This document shows, piece after piece, positions 1-14,359 of a DNA stretch of 64,000 bases. The notes beneath the pieces are model-generated. The model did not search any database and was not told the DNA's origin. It saw nothing but the letters and a program-made list of their open reading frames with translations. Positions within the stretch are counted from its first letter, which is position 1. Every line of letters starts with the position of its first letter. The position numbers and the translations under genes were made by a program. The DNA comes from Lonicera japonica (Eukaryota; Streptophyta; Magnoliopsida; Dipsacales; Caprifoliaceae). The stretch covers positions 5,468,394 to 5,532,393 of the forward strand of contig CM038470.1 of the NCBI GenBank assembly GCA_021464415.1. Direction: 5' to 3'.

Positions 1-603
1 CTTGTTTTTATCTTTTATTGAATATTAATAACTAAATTCTATGAACAAGATTTAACAATCAAAACTCAATTTGAATTGTTGCACAGTTAAGACAACGACC
101 AAGTATTTACTTACCAAATGTTGCCTTCTTGATTATGCTGCTATGTTTACGTACTTAGCACTTGTGTAACATGACCTCATTTTATAATACATTGGTAATT
201 TATTTTATAATTAAATGACCTATGCATCTATTATATAACCAATCTAGAAATGAACTTAAAGGATGACAGCCCTAAGTACCACTATTTATTTCATCTAGAT
301 TGAATGGTAACACAAGGTTTGATCATTAATTAAACCTCAATTAAACTTCTTCAGTAGAAAATATATGATCTATCATGTCCATCCCTGAGGGTGTGCAGGG
401 GAAAGGAGCCCCAGATTTCAACTTTTGTGTAGGGCCTATGGTCCGTATTAATAATGGTAATTGATAAAGTTCCCCAAGGCACTTTATACGTTATTGCACG
501 GTACACCACTAAAAGGAGCACAAGCACAAAGTTACCTAACATCCATAACTCTGTAATTCTAGTAGAAAATTGTATCCTCAATCGGCTCCACTTTGCTCAG
601 AAG
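1..603. other. AT-rich intergenic DNA, no gene seen
   Basis: I see no protein with family features here. The short open frames at 351–581 and 454–792 have no recognisable motif, and the second runs into the transposon end at 604. The stretch is ordinary AT-rich spacer bordering the nested transposon block. Confidence 0.6.
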
Positions 604-1395
604 CAGTGTTCTAAAAGGCGACCGGCGCTATGCGGTGCCCGGGTGCTCCGATTAATGCCTAAGCGGGTGATTAGGCGCCTAGATAAATTTGGCGGGTTCC
701 TAGGTGGGTTGGGTGGGTCTAAGCGAGATATGCGGATAAACTTATTTTTTTTTCCTATTTTTAAAATGCTGCCTATTTTTCTTTTTGTTTAAAAATTACC
801 ATTTAAAAAAAATGGATACAATCTAGCAATCATCATAAGTAAATTTATCTTTCATTCATCCATTTAAAACAAAACCCTAGCCAACAATTACAATCACTAA
901 AAGATGTTTAAGAAGCACTCATTTTGACTAGTTACAAATGCATCAAGCTACTTTACTTTCTCAATCTTATCTTAAACTTTATTCTTATTTTTCTTTTATT
1001 GTTGCATTTTATTTTCACTAGCTTATTACTATTATTGAGGTTGTTGCTGCTTAAAATAAGGGTGGTGTTATTTACACCCCTCAAATCTGTCACAAACACA
1101 CCCCTCTAAAATTTAACTAAAAACACATTTTAAGACAATCTTATTTGTCACAAACACCCCATCCATTTCCTGATATTAGTGAGTGCTTAAAAACACACTA
1201 TTTTCATGTAAGCCGGGTTTATGTAAGTGCATTCACCTCTCATTAGGCGGGCCTTATTTGAAAAACACTCCAATAATCCATTATCTAATGTTAGGCAAGT
1301 TATTACAAACAAACTCTCCCCAAGTGGGGTCAGTGTGTGCATCTGCATCCACCTCTCATTAAGCGAATTTTAGGGCGTGTTAGTGATTAGAAATT

Positions 1396-2409
1396 GAGTA
1401 AAGTATCCTAATAGCCCCTAAACTATTGATATTGTCCCACTTCAACCCTTAAACAAAATTTTGCCTCATTTAAATACTTAAACTATTGACCGAGTTAAAA
1501 ATTGGCCTTTCCGTCCAATTTATCTTATAACTTGGACGGAATTTCTTTTCCGTCCATTTTTGAAAGGGAAAAATTGTCATATTAAGTTAAAGTTTTGATT
1601 TTGGGGTTAAATTTCTATATACAAACACACACATATCTAGCTATCACATGCATATATATACGTACACATCAATTTCAATTTCGATTTTGAGGTTAAATCT
1701 TTGTATTGATTTTTGGGTTAAATCTTGATTTAGTTTAAAATTTTGATTTTGGAGTTAAATCTTTGTATACAAACATACACACACACACACATATATATAT
1801 ATGGGGGGCAGGGGTATTGTAGTGGACAGAGATGGTAAAGGTGGTGGGAAGGGGTTGGCTGTGGTGGTGGGGGTGGGAAAGAAGGTGGAGGCGGAGACGT
1901 GTATATATATACATATACGTGTGTGTGTGTGTATATGGTATTTGTGTAAGAGAGAAAAGGGGAGGGTGAAAGAGATGGTGATGGTGGTGGTGGTGGAGGA
2001 GGAGGAGGAGGAGGAGGCGGCCGAAAATTGTAATGACAAGAAGGTTGAGGCGGCAATGGCGAAAGTGCCGGTGGTAGGAGGTCGGTGGTGGGGAGGTGGA
2101 AATGGGTCTCACTCTCTTTTCTTTTTTCTTTTTGTAATATATAATAATTTCAATGGTAGATTTTCTCTCTCTACAAATGTGAGAAATTGGTGGAAATGAA
2201 AGGAAATTAATTAGTAGCTCAATATGACCATTTTGCCCTTCTAAAAATGGAGGGAAAAGAAATTACATCCAAGTTAACAGATAAATTAGACAAAAGGGCC
2301 AATTTGGAACTCGGTCAATAGTTTAAAGTATTTAAATAAGCTAAAATTTTGTTTAAGGGTCAAAGTGGGACAATATCAATAGTTTATGAACCATTAGGGT
2401 AGTTTACTC
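1396..2409. mobile_element. Mutator-like MITE with ~200-bp terminal inverted repeats
   Basis: The left arm (about 1396–1600) and right arm (about 2200–2409) are inverted copies of each other over roughly 200 bp, starting GAGTAAAGTATCCTAAT on the left and GAGTAAACTACCCTAAT on the right. The 9-bp flanks TTAGAAATT (1387–1395) and TTAGAAACT (2410–2418) differ at one base. Long arms plus a 9-bp duplication are the hallmark of Mutator-like elements. The core carries microsatellites and no transposase. It sits inside the 1060–2486 element. Confidence 0.85.
1780..2100. repeat. Microsatellite-rich core (CA/TA, GGT and GGA tracts)
   Basis: Runs of CA/TA (about 1780–1800 and 1903–1935) and imperfect GGTGGT / GGAGGA tracts (about 1835–1900 and 1975–2020) give a strongly purine-biased plus strand. 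The six overlapping open frames here (proline/serine/histidine-rich on one strand, glycine/valine/glutamate-rich on the other) are products of the repeats, not genes. Confidence 0.8.
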
Positions 2410-2591
2410 TTAGAAACTTACCTTTGGGGTTGTTTGTGACAAGGGGGTGTTTGTAACAAATATGAAGGATGTAAATAACACTGCTCTAAAATAAATTGAT
2501 AATTTCATATAAATGTGACTCCGTGTTTAATTTTGTTTTGAACAGTGAACTCAATAACTATGTTTTACTTATTTGTGCTTTGTACAAATAT

Positions 2592-2625
<34 letters not shown>

Positions 2626-2723
2626 ATATATAATATATAAAAAAGGCCTAGCGCCTAACTGCCTAAGCCTCACCTAGGCGCTCTATAGCTGCCCAAGGTC
2701 CACCGGCGCCTTTTAGAATATTG

Positions 2724-3322
2724 ACCACAAGCATTCCACTGTACTAAAATCACCCAAATCTGCAGATGATGAGAAGAATATGCCCATTTCTTAAGCTTGT
2801 ACAAGCTCTTCGATAGTTCAAAAATGTGAGTCATTGAAACATATAATCTCTCATCCATAAGATCACAGTACTGGAATAATTTCAAATTATTTATGCTTAT
2901 GTGTTATGCCAATTTCTACTTGTTAATATTTGTAATGACTAATAAGGACTCGTCTACTGAGGATTCTGGATTTTTGCAAACGTAAAAGAAAAGGCACAAC
3001 TGAAAGAGACAACTGTTAGAAATTCATATAGAGAAATCCTCATTTCAGATCAGCACAAACAAACATCGTCATAGACATTTACCAAGTATATTAATATAGC
3101 ATTTCCAGAGTAAGAATATACAACAAAGGCAGTAGTATTTATGACTTGCGAGAATTATATTCATACACAATCGTTCAAATGCTTAACATTTTCATAATAC
3201 AACAAAGAAAGCACTGAAATATAACAGGTTCTCCAAACGAAGACAGGCTCCTCTACACAATCTAACATTTTACCGTTACTCTGCCAAGATAAATTACTGT
3301 TCATGTTTTGAGGTATTGTTCT
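2724..3322. other. 3' flank of the glycolate oxidase gene
   Basis: No additional gene is seen. The part nearest 3323 should contain the 3' UTR and polyadenylation region of the minus-strand oxidase gene. The AT-rich text gives several possible poly(A) signals and I cannot choose one. Confidence 0.5.
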
Positions 3323-6611
<3,289 letters not shown>

Positions 6612-6639
6612 TTCTATGGCTTATTTTTATGTTTTGATC

Positions 6640-7725
6640 CTGAATTAAGATGAGAAATCAGAAATTAGATTGCCTTAAAATCTCTTTCCACAAAATCAAT
6701 ATAATTTTATATCTCAAATTGTTCTTGGACTCAGAGAATCAAATCTATGTGATTTTAAGAGTATAAGAAAAAATTATGGAGGATAATTGATTATATGGCA
6801 GCAGAGAAATTGTTAACCCATTCTTAAGACTTCCGAATTACTAGAAACAACATAAGTCGAATAAATGTACTTTATAATATATAGTTGAATTGACTATGCA
6901 CTTGAGCAACCAAGCTGGAAGTCAAATTTTCATAAAAGCACGTAAAACATAAGTCGAATTGTATATGGATCAAGCTTTATATTAGTACTAGACCAATACC
7001 AAGAAACACAAAACTTAAGTAATCCATTCAACTTCACTTCTCATCATCTCCAACATCGTCGTCATCATTCTTATCATTATCATAATTATCGTTTTTCTCA
7101 TAGGAACTTCTCATCAACCCCATGCCATCTCCAAGCCATGTCCAACTACTTAAAATTGCCAAAAATGTCAGACAGGTCACATGACACAGAAGGTATATAT
7201 CCTACCTAGTAGTGTCCGCAAAGTGTTAAACAGAGTTACTTCACCTCCAGCAGAGTGTCTGTGTTTCCCAACTTTCAAGTTACCTAGATGTTCATTCTCT
7301 CTTAATTTGCATTCTAAACCAATCCTTACTCACTACCGACTAGAAAAGTTATGAAATGGAATCTGTCAAACCATTTTCCACGGAAAATAATCCTATCAAA
7401 ACGCAACCTAAATTCAAGTTGTAGAACTAGCAAGTTGAGAAGTTCATAACACACTCTAAATTCTAAAACCAAGATCAGGTTCACACTAGAACAAAAGAAC
7501 TAGCATGCATTTGTCTACATTCATTCCAGAAAGTCATAAACTAGAAATATGATCAAATATTAAGAGCTATACATATGACATATTCAACACAAAAGAAAGA
7601 ACATTATGCTTATAGCCAAGAAACTAATAATTAATTGAACCCACATGAATATTGAGAATAAATTGCAGTATTAAAAAGATGAATAAAGGGAGTACGGGGA
7701 ATAGTGAAGAGATAGAGAAGCATAC
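6640..7725 (-). promoter_or_regulatory. Probable leader intron of the GLO gene
   Basis: On the minus strand a donor CCAAG|GTATG at 7726/7725 and an acceptor TTCAG|GATC at 6640/6639 define a 1086-bp intron that ends 28 bp before the ATG. The exon upstream (7726 towards ~7900) is pyrimidine-rich on the transcribed strand (CTCTCT blocks), as is common for plant leaders. This is inferred from splice signals only; transcript data would settle it. Confidence 0.55.
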
Positions 7726-7899
7726 CTTGGGTAGTAAGGGAGAGAAAGAGAGAGAGAAGAGAGTGAGCTCTCCAGAGAGAAGGAAAACTGAAGGGAGGTT
7801 ATCAATAAAGAGTGATAAAAATAGGAAGAAGGAAGAAGACAAAAGAGCAAACGGATTTGAAACCCCATCCTATTAGTCGGCTCTCCTCCACATTTTTGT

Positions 7900-9284
7900 G
7901 TGTTTCAGAGTCTCCCTTCATTTTATCAATATCATCATCATCATCACCCAATCCATCCCCACAATCAATAACAATAATAAAAGATTGATAAATAAATTAA
8001 AAATGGAGAGGTGAGGTGAGGGGAGGAGAAAAAATATACAAAGACAGAAGACTGTCGCTATCTTTCTCTTTGTCTCTATCTGTGTGATAATAAAAAATTT
8101 CCAGTTTCCAACTCCATGGATAAAAAACATTTGTTTGTGTGGAATAGGCGGCGTAAAATATGAATGAAGGATAGATAAAGTTAGTTGACGTCTATTCCGT
8201 AAGGTCTTTGGCGTTTGATTTTTCTTCCCGAATAAATATGCCTCGTCAATTCGAGGGTTTGAAAATTGAAATTGAAATTAAAAATAAAATAATTTAAAAT
8301 TGTATAGCCTATTTTTTTTACTGAAATTCCAATTCAATAATCAAAATAGTTGTGAAACAACAATAGAATTAAAGTTGAAAGTAGTTTATTAATTTCTTTT
8401 ACAATTACCTTTGTACTTTAGGTGTTGTTCACTTCTCACTTAATTTACCACTTAAATCTAAAAACTTAAAATTTTCAGTTTTAAGTGGCATAAAAAGTTG
8501 TTCAGTAACCTAAAAAAAAATAAGTGGCCATTTAATTTTTACCACTTAAATCTGAAACTTAATTTTAAAGGGTGTAAAATGTCTATTTTACCAGCTTTCT
8601 TTTAACAAAATTATATACACATTCTCTCTTTAATACCCACAACCACAACCACTATTCTCTCGCCCCTTCCCAACCCCCATCCACCGACTCTAGCTCCACC
8701 CAACTCCCCACCCCTGCTCTTCCATCTCTAACCTCTCGTCTAGAAAAATCCCATAATACATATATTTATATACACACAATATATATGTCATCTTCCACAT
8801 TCAAATCTAAAATAAATATATATACACACGTATATGTGTAACATACAAAGGGGAATTTCCATGAGTGGAGAGGAGATGCAATGGAGATATAGAATAGGGA
8901 GTTGGGCAAAATGTACGGGGAATGGGTGGCAGATTAGGTTGTAACACTACAGGAGATAAGGGATCAAAATAAAAGGGTAAAATTGTCATACTAAAAATAT
9001 TCAGTTTTCAGATGTGTTATATTCAAAAGAACAAGCATTTAATAAGATACAATGTTCAGAACTAAACAAATAGCCTTTTCAATTTTCAGTTTTCAGATTT
9101 CAGTTTTCAGTTTTTTTACTAAACGCCACTTTAGAGTTTTTTATTTTTTTTAAAACAAGTAACGATAAATTTAGATGATTCTTTAGAGGACGTGGGGAAA
9201 TGAGAATTGTGATTGACTGTATGGAATATTTTACTCTTATCACTCAAGCCACCCCCTGGATCTTATTTTTTACTCTAACAATCC
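7900..9284. other. GLO promoter region and repeat-like DNA
   Basis: The part next to 7900 should hold the promoter of the minus-strand GLO gene. From about 8420 to 9135 there is inverted similarity between the two ends (AAGTGG/CCACTT, TTTAGT, TTCAGTTTT motifs) and ACTTTA at both edges, suggestive of a decayed MITE, but the match is too loose to define ends. No gene is seen. Confidence 0.35.
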
Positions 9285-9665
9285 GTTTAGATTAAAGGAA
9301 TGAGAAAGAAAGGAAAGAAAAAGAAGATGAATTATTGTATTTTACTCGTTTGGATATATTTATAAGAGGAAACGGAGGGATTGAGAGGAAATGTCAATCT
9401 CCTCTATTCGTTTATTTTGTTTTCTTCCAATATTGTGAGGATTAGGAGGGAAAGAAAAAGGTTTTTAATAATTTTTTCACGTTTTCCCAAATTTAACCCT
9501 AATTTGTTAATAATATATTAAATCGCGTTCATTTTCTTTCTTTTCTTCTTTCTATCCAAACAAGATTTATTTTCATTCCATTCTTTTCCATCCTCGGCTA
9601 TCCAAACAACAATAAAATTAAACTCATTTCTTTCCATTATATTCCAATCCTTCCCCTCCTAATTA
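9285..9665. repeat. MITE-4 copy (pair with 13705–14100)
   Basis: A GGAATGAGAAAGAAAGG-type left part and a complementary TTTCTTTC…TCCAAACAA right part give a weak inverted repeat. The interior (GTCAATCTCCTCTATTCG, TTATTTTGTTTTCTTCCAAT) matches the second copy at 13705–14100. Ends are approximate. Target duplications were not resolved. Confidence 0.5.
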
Positions 9666-9726
9666 ATTATTTCATCTATGACTTTTTCCTTAATATTATC
9701 TTTAGATTTTTTTTTGTTTTACAATA

Positions 9727-11940
9727 TGATAGTGTAAAATAATTATTTTACCTTGTGGATCAATCACAGAAGGACACGTGGGTATTACTACCAGCATGAC
9801 AGAATAGAGCTGTGAGGTCTAACCTTAATGCTACTCATCCAGAAGAGCTCGTGGGAATGTCGAAATAGTGTCTATATGGTATTCGAGGCCAGAGGTCTGT
9901 AGAGCTCGATTGCCGAATGGACACTGCATGAGGCGCAGAGCCTCTCTCAACTTCATTAAATGTATATCAACTGTATTTAATGTACCGAGATTTATGGAGA
10001 ATAACGTAAGAGTTGGTGATGACTAGGGATGGCCTCAGACCTGAGCTCTCTCACACGTTTCCTCTATGTTATATATATATGGTAAGTATTTACTTCCCTC
10101 AACAACCAAGAAAAAAGATACTACAACCAAGTAAGAAAGTAACCAAGCTTTATTGCAAATCTCACGACATAACTATATTATTCGAGAAAGAAATAGAGCT
10201 CTAAAGTACAAGATAGAGCTCCTGATATAGGAAAACCCAGACTTTGAGTGGCTTAACACTTCTTTCATTGTAATCTTGTAAGGGTATAATAGTTAGAGAT
10301 ATATTGTTAACTTATAATCTAAACTTACTCATCAGAATATAAAGCAACCCGAACTCCTAACTCTATTCACAAGCGGGGGAATAACTCATATTTTCATATA
10401 TGGCGAACCTCGTCTATACATGTAACACCCCGTGTTCATATTTGTGTTAAGTATGTTGCATTAGTTTCTTTACACTCATGTGAGAGATCTTTTAGTGATT
10501 CGGGTGGTCCGAATCGATTATGGTTTGTAAATCATGAGTTTTGATCCTATGCGATTTCATTGTTTTTAGCCAAATTTGGATTCTCGTAACTTTCTCATAT
10601 TTTATCCGATTTAACTGCCGTTTGTTCTTACTTCTAGATTTCCTATCATTCTACAATTTTTGTGTTTTGATTGAAGTCCAATTCGCACTCCTCGTTGATC
10701 AAAACAGGGCCCGAAGTTGGCCCATCGCTAAATTCTGGTCATTCGGTAGCGCTTTGGCATAGCGCTATCTTCGGTGAATTTCTGGGAAAAATATATCCAA
10801 AAATTGGGAAAACTTTCTCTTAGAAAATTGTAGAGCTTTGAAATACCTTTCCGTGGACACAAAGAACGCCTCAATCGGAATTCCGAATGAAAAGTTATGG
10901 CCAAATTACGAACAGTGCATCAGAGCACCAAAATTACACACGGACCGGTATTGGGGTGACTAGACTGATGCGCAGACCGGTATGGGCTTTTTAAATACCG
11001 GTTCGACAGCGAGCCAATGTCGGTTTTGGTCATTTTTAAACATTCTTTTGACCCCTTTTTGTCACAACTTCGACCCAAACACTCCTAGACAAAGAGTTCT
11101 AGAGAGCTCTAGGGAGAAAAAGAAGGAGAATTCTACACATCTAATCTCTTAATCCAAGGATTAAAGACCTTGTTGTCCACCATGCTCTAGCTTGAGCGTT
11201 GGATTCGGGAATGAATACATCATTGGTTCGAGGGTCTTGCCACGCTAGGAGCGTGGTGATGCGAGAGCTTTAAGATTTGTCAGATATGGATTGATGTTTA
11301 TGGTTAAGGTATAGTATTCCGTATGCAGTAAGCTCTAGAGCTATTCTTTGATATATGTATCTTTGTGTGCATCTGTATATTCATTGGCTCTATATGTGAC
11401 TTAAGTGCTTTGGTGATTGATTGGTACATGTTTAAGTACATATGCCAATAGTCCAACAGCCCCGTTTGCAACGTCCGCAGAGAGGGCGTGGGTGAGGTAA
11501 GGCATGAATTGGTATGGTGGTACTTGGCATGTAGCCATGAAAGAGCAGGGTATGAGGCCTTGTATGGTGATGGGCTTATGTATGTGTATTTATTATTGTT
11601 CTATTGATCCTCTGTATAACTTCCCCATACATGTTTTTCATCCACAGGTACACATGGTGAGAACGCGGGATGAGACGGTGAGAGTTCGTGGGAGAACTTT
11701 AGAGATAGTTGTAGTTTGATAGAGGATTTTCCTTTGTATTTTTGAAATCTATTGTAAATTGTTACGATTTGTATTCTATTTATTCATTTCTTATCGCCCC
11801 CAAGGGCGAGGCGTTACAATACATCCTTACTTTATAACGTTTAGTTCATTATTATTGTCATATTTTGTTCAATTCACTATCATTTCAATCATTTGACTGT
11901 ATGGTCAGGAATATATAAGCTCTAGATTTTCGCACCAACA
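9727..11940 (+). mobile_element. Solo LTR, family A, copy 1 (interrupted)
   Basis: The element starts TGATAGTGTAAAATA and ends GCACCAACA, with a perfect 5-bp target duplication CAATA (9722–9726 and 11941–11945). TG…CA ends with 5-bp duplication define an LTR; no internal retroelement region or second LTR is next to it, so it is a solo LTR. Without the inserted LTR at 10421–11818 it is about 811 bp. Other copies: ~12809–13653, 20551–21420 (minus), 51305–52167. A TATATATA motif near 10070 fits a U3 promoter. Confidence 0.85.
10421..11818 (+). mobile_element. Solo LTR, family B, inserted in LTR A
   Basis: The 1398-bp unit starts TGTAACACCCCGTG and ends GGCGAGGCGTTACA, and is flanked by a perfect 5-bp duplication ATACA (10416–10420 and 11819–11823). 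TGTAACACCCC is a frequent start of plant Ty3/gypsy LTRs. No gag or pol is present. It splits the family A LTR and so is younger. Short open frames inside (10541–10762, 11504–11719) show no retroelement domain. Confidence 0.9.
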
Positions 11941-11945
11941 CAATA

Positions 11946-12808
11946 TATACAAAACACTCAAATCATTGATTTATTGAAACCAACTCCGCAAGCTCAAATA
12001 TGTGAATCACTTATTCACCTTATCGCTTTTTTTCTTTTCTTTTTTTTACATTATAGTATATTATTAGATAAATCTTGAATGAGCCATGTAGAAAAAAAAT
12101 GGGACTAGGGTATCGCATGCTTAAACATTTATTCTTTTGTCTTTGAACTTTGTCACTTAAGTAAAGGTCAATATCCTGAGCCACCCTATGTTATCACACT
12201 TCTCGACTAATTATCGTTCACAATATTGTGCCATTGTGCCTAGGACACTCAATATTGTCCCCAACTTAAACACATTTGAATCATAGATATGGGATTTTTA
12301 TCTTAAAATATATCACTATTATGCAGTGATACTACTTTATTTATTAATCCTTATTGAGTTTTACAATTTTTTCACGTGGAATCAATGGTTTGAACCAACT
12401 ATTTTCAATATGCAATTAGTGCTTGTTACTAGCCATAACAAATTTTTCATTACAAAAATTCAACTTGAAGACTCCAAATTGAACAAAGCCAATAGGCCAC
12501 TACTTATGGTTTATAAACATTTTCATAGGTACATATATTTTTATACGAGGCATGATAATGATATAACAGCTATCACAACTAAAAGTAAATATAAGATTTG
12601 AAAAAAATTGTGCAATACCTGCCATGGTATGATTCAGATGCTTATTTAAAACTTGAATTGTGCAATAAAAACCTGCCTTAAATGGTAAAAATGTTGATTT
12701 AAATACTTAAACGAAGGAATTTGGCCGAAAAAGGCTATGTCTTGAATTCTCTAAGTCGTTCCGGGTCAAATTAACCAGGCCCCACACAATTTTCAACTCA
12801 TCACCTTT
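11946..12808. other. Intergenic, no gene seen
   Basis: AT-rich DNA. The 91-codon open frame at 12326–12601 has no recognisable motif and plant-intergenic composition; I do not call it. Confidence 0.5.
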
Positions 12809-13653
12809 TGGGTAAGGCGGGCTCATGACGGTCCAGTATGGTTAGGCCAATCACATGGGGCATCTGTCCATCCATGTTAGCAACCCAAACAGTTTGAAAA
12901 AGGGAGTTCGAAAGCTCCACCTAAAGGCCAGAGTATGGGTGTCCGACCTAAAGATTTATTTTCGTACTTTAAATTACGGAGCTTGAACGTCAAAGCTCTT
13001 CCGACGAGCTCTGAAGCTCCCTGGCCAACTACCGTGTCAGAGAAAGTATGGGCAGCATTGGTGACTGCTACAAACTCCACTGACGCAGTAGAACCTCCCT
13101 CAACTTCATTAAATGCTCACCCACTGCATGCAAGGCACCAGAATTCATGGAGAAGCAATGTCAGAAGGGGTGATGATCAGGGGATGGCCATGACTTGCTC
13201 CCAGAGCTCCTTAACACGTTTTCCTCTCAATAATATATAGATAGAAGAAGCATTTACTTCTTTCAACCTAACGGCAACCCAGACAAACCTAAGAATAAGG
13301 AGAATTCAGCGTTCAATAGCAAAAAGACAAGAGAGAAATAGAAGTTCAGAACACTCAATAGAACTTTTAGAATGGAGAAGTCAGAACTCGTGTAGCCTGA
13401 GAACACTCTTATTGTAACATTGTGATGATATAATAGTTGGAGAGACTTTTGTGAGTTTGTGATACTTGTTTGTTTATCATCAATATAAAGCAAACCGAGC
13501 TCTTAGCTCTATTCCACATAGGAGAACTAATTCGTATCTTCATACGATGCCAACCTGCTCTATACATATTTGACTCTTTTGGTTTGTTACATTTATTGTA
13601 TCAATCATTTGACTGTGTGGTCTAAAATACCCTTCCAATTTTTAACAGTAACA
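12809..13653 (+). mobile_element. Solo LTR, family A, copy 2 (diverged)
   Basis: This stretch follows copies 1 and 4 in order: CAATCACAT, CTCAACTTCATTAAATG, GCATTTACTTC, CTATTCCACA and CAATCATTTGACTGTGTGGTC. It ends near AACAGTAACA (13653). The start is approximate and I find no matching target duplication, so this is an older copy. The open frame at 12935–13240 is a by-product. Confidence 0.6.
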
Positions 13654-13704
13654 ATATTAATGTGCACGAGTATCAAACTTGTAACTTTTCCTCTTTGTTT
13701 AAAG

Positions 13705-14100
13705 ATATTAAAGTTCATTTGAATGGAAGGAATAAAAAGAAAAAGTGGAGAATGGATTACAAATTACTTATTTATTTAGTTTTACGAAGGAAATGAAAAA
13801 GAAATAGATGGAATGGAATCGAAAGGATCGTCAATCCCGGTTATTCTTTTATTTTGTTTCCTTTCAATATTTGGAGGAGTAAGAATAAAAGGGAAAGATT
13901 TTAATAAATTAATACTCATAATTTCAAGTATATCCCTAATTTATTAACAATATATTGAACAATAATTAATTCTATTTATTTCTTTAATTTCTTTCCTTAG
14001 TTATACAAATAATAACAAAATAAAATAAAATAAATTTATTTTCATTTCTTTCGTGCCCTTCGTAATTAACTTTTTCCCTTTCATTCACTTCCTCAATCCA
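13705..14100. repeat. MITE-4 copy 2
   Basis: Second copy of the repeat at 9285–9665, sharing ATTCTTTTATTTTGTTTCCTTTCAAT-like and TTATTAACAATATATTGA-like blocks and the purine-rich left / pyrimidine-rich right layout. It lies immediately upstream of the transporter gene and could overlap its promoter. Confidence 0.5.
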
Positions 14101-14359
14101 AACTCACGGGCATATACACATTTTTTTTAAGGAAGAGATGCACTTATTTTTTAGCAACAACTATTTGAAAAACCCTCCAAATAAGAATAACGGCATGCAT
14201 CCCCGTCGCGTCAAGCAACGATCCCTCCTCTCATCCCCAGTATTTGGTTGGTTACGAATTTTTACTACTACTGTAACGATCTCATTCCTAGGGTTTCACT
14301 CCAAACTCCGACAACGACTGGCTCAAAGTATTTGAAAAGAACATTACGCCTGCAATATA

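Larger units (their letters stand above)
1060..2486. mobile_element. Inverted-repeat element nested in the hAT element
   Basis: The left end (GGGTGGTGTTATTTACAC at 1060) and the reverse complement of the right end (GAGCAGTGTTATTTAC, ending at 2486) form an imperfect inverted repeat of about 45 bp, including a shared CACAAACA block. An identical 8-bp direct repeat TAAAATAA flanks it at 1052–1059 and 2487–2494, which reads as the target duplication. Superfamily is not certain (8–9 bp duplication allows hAT or Mutator-like). The same GGGTGGTGTTATT tip ends the 46080–48018 element, so they probably belong to one family. Confidence 0.7.
604..2723. mobile_element. Non-autonomous hAT-like element (outermost of a nest)
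   Basis: The ends are imperfect terminal inverted repeats: CAGTGTTCTAAAAGGCG at 604–620 and, read from the other strand, CAATATTCTAAAAGGCG at 2707–2723. Subterminal GGCG/GCCT-rich blocks follow on both sides (about 615–690 and 2645–2710). CAGTGTT-type ends fit hAT elements. The flanking 8-mers (596–603 and 2724–2731) agree at 5 of 8 positions, so the target duplication is decayed or uncertain. No transposase remains; the interior is mostly later insertions. The small element at 16134–16736 has near-identical tips. Confidence 0.7.

Noticed and set aside
1730..2199. Long overlapping open frames on both strands (proline/histidine- or glycine/valine/glutamate-rich)
   Set aside because: They are created by microsatellites inside a MITE and have no domain or homologue that I recognise.
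8420..9135. Possible MITE with ACTTTA at both edges
   Set aside because: The inverted arms match too loosely to define an element; mentioned only as repeat-like DNA.
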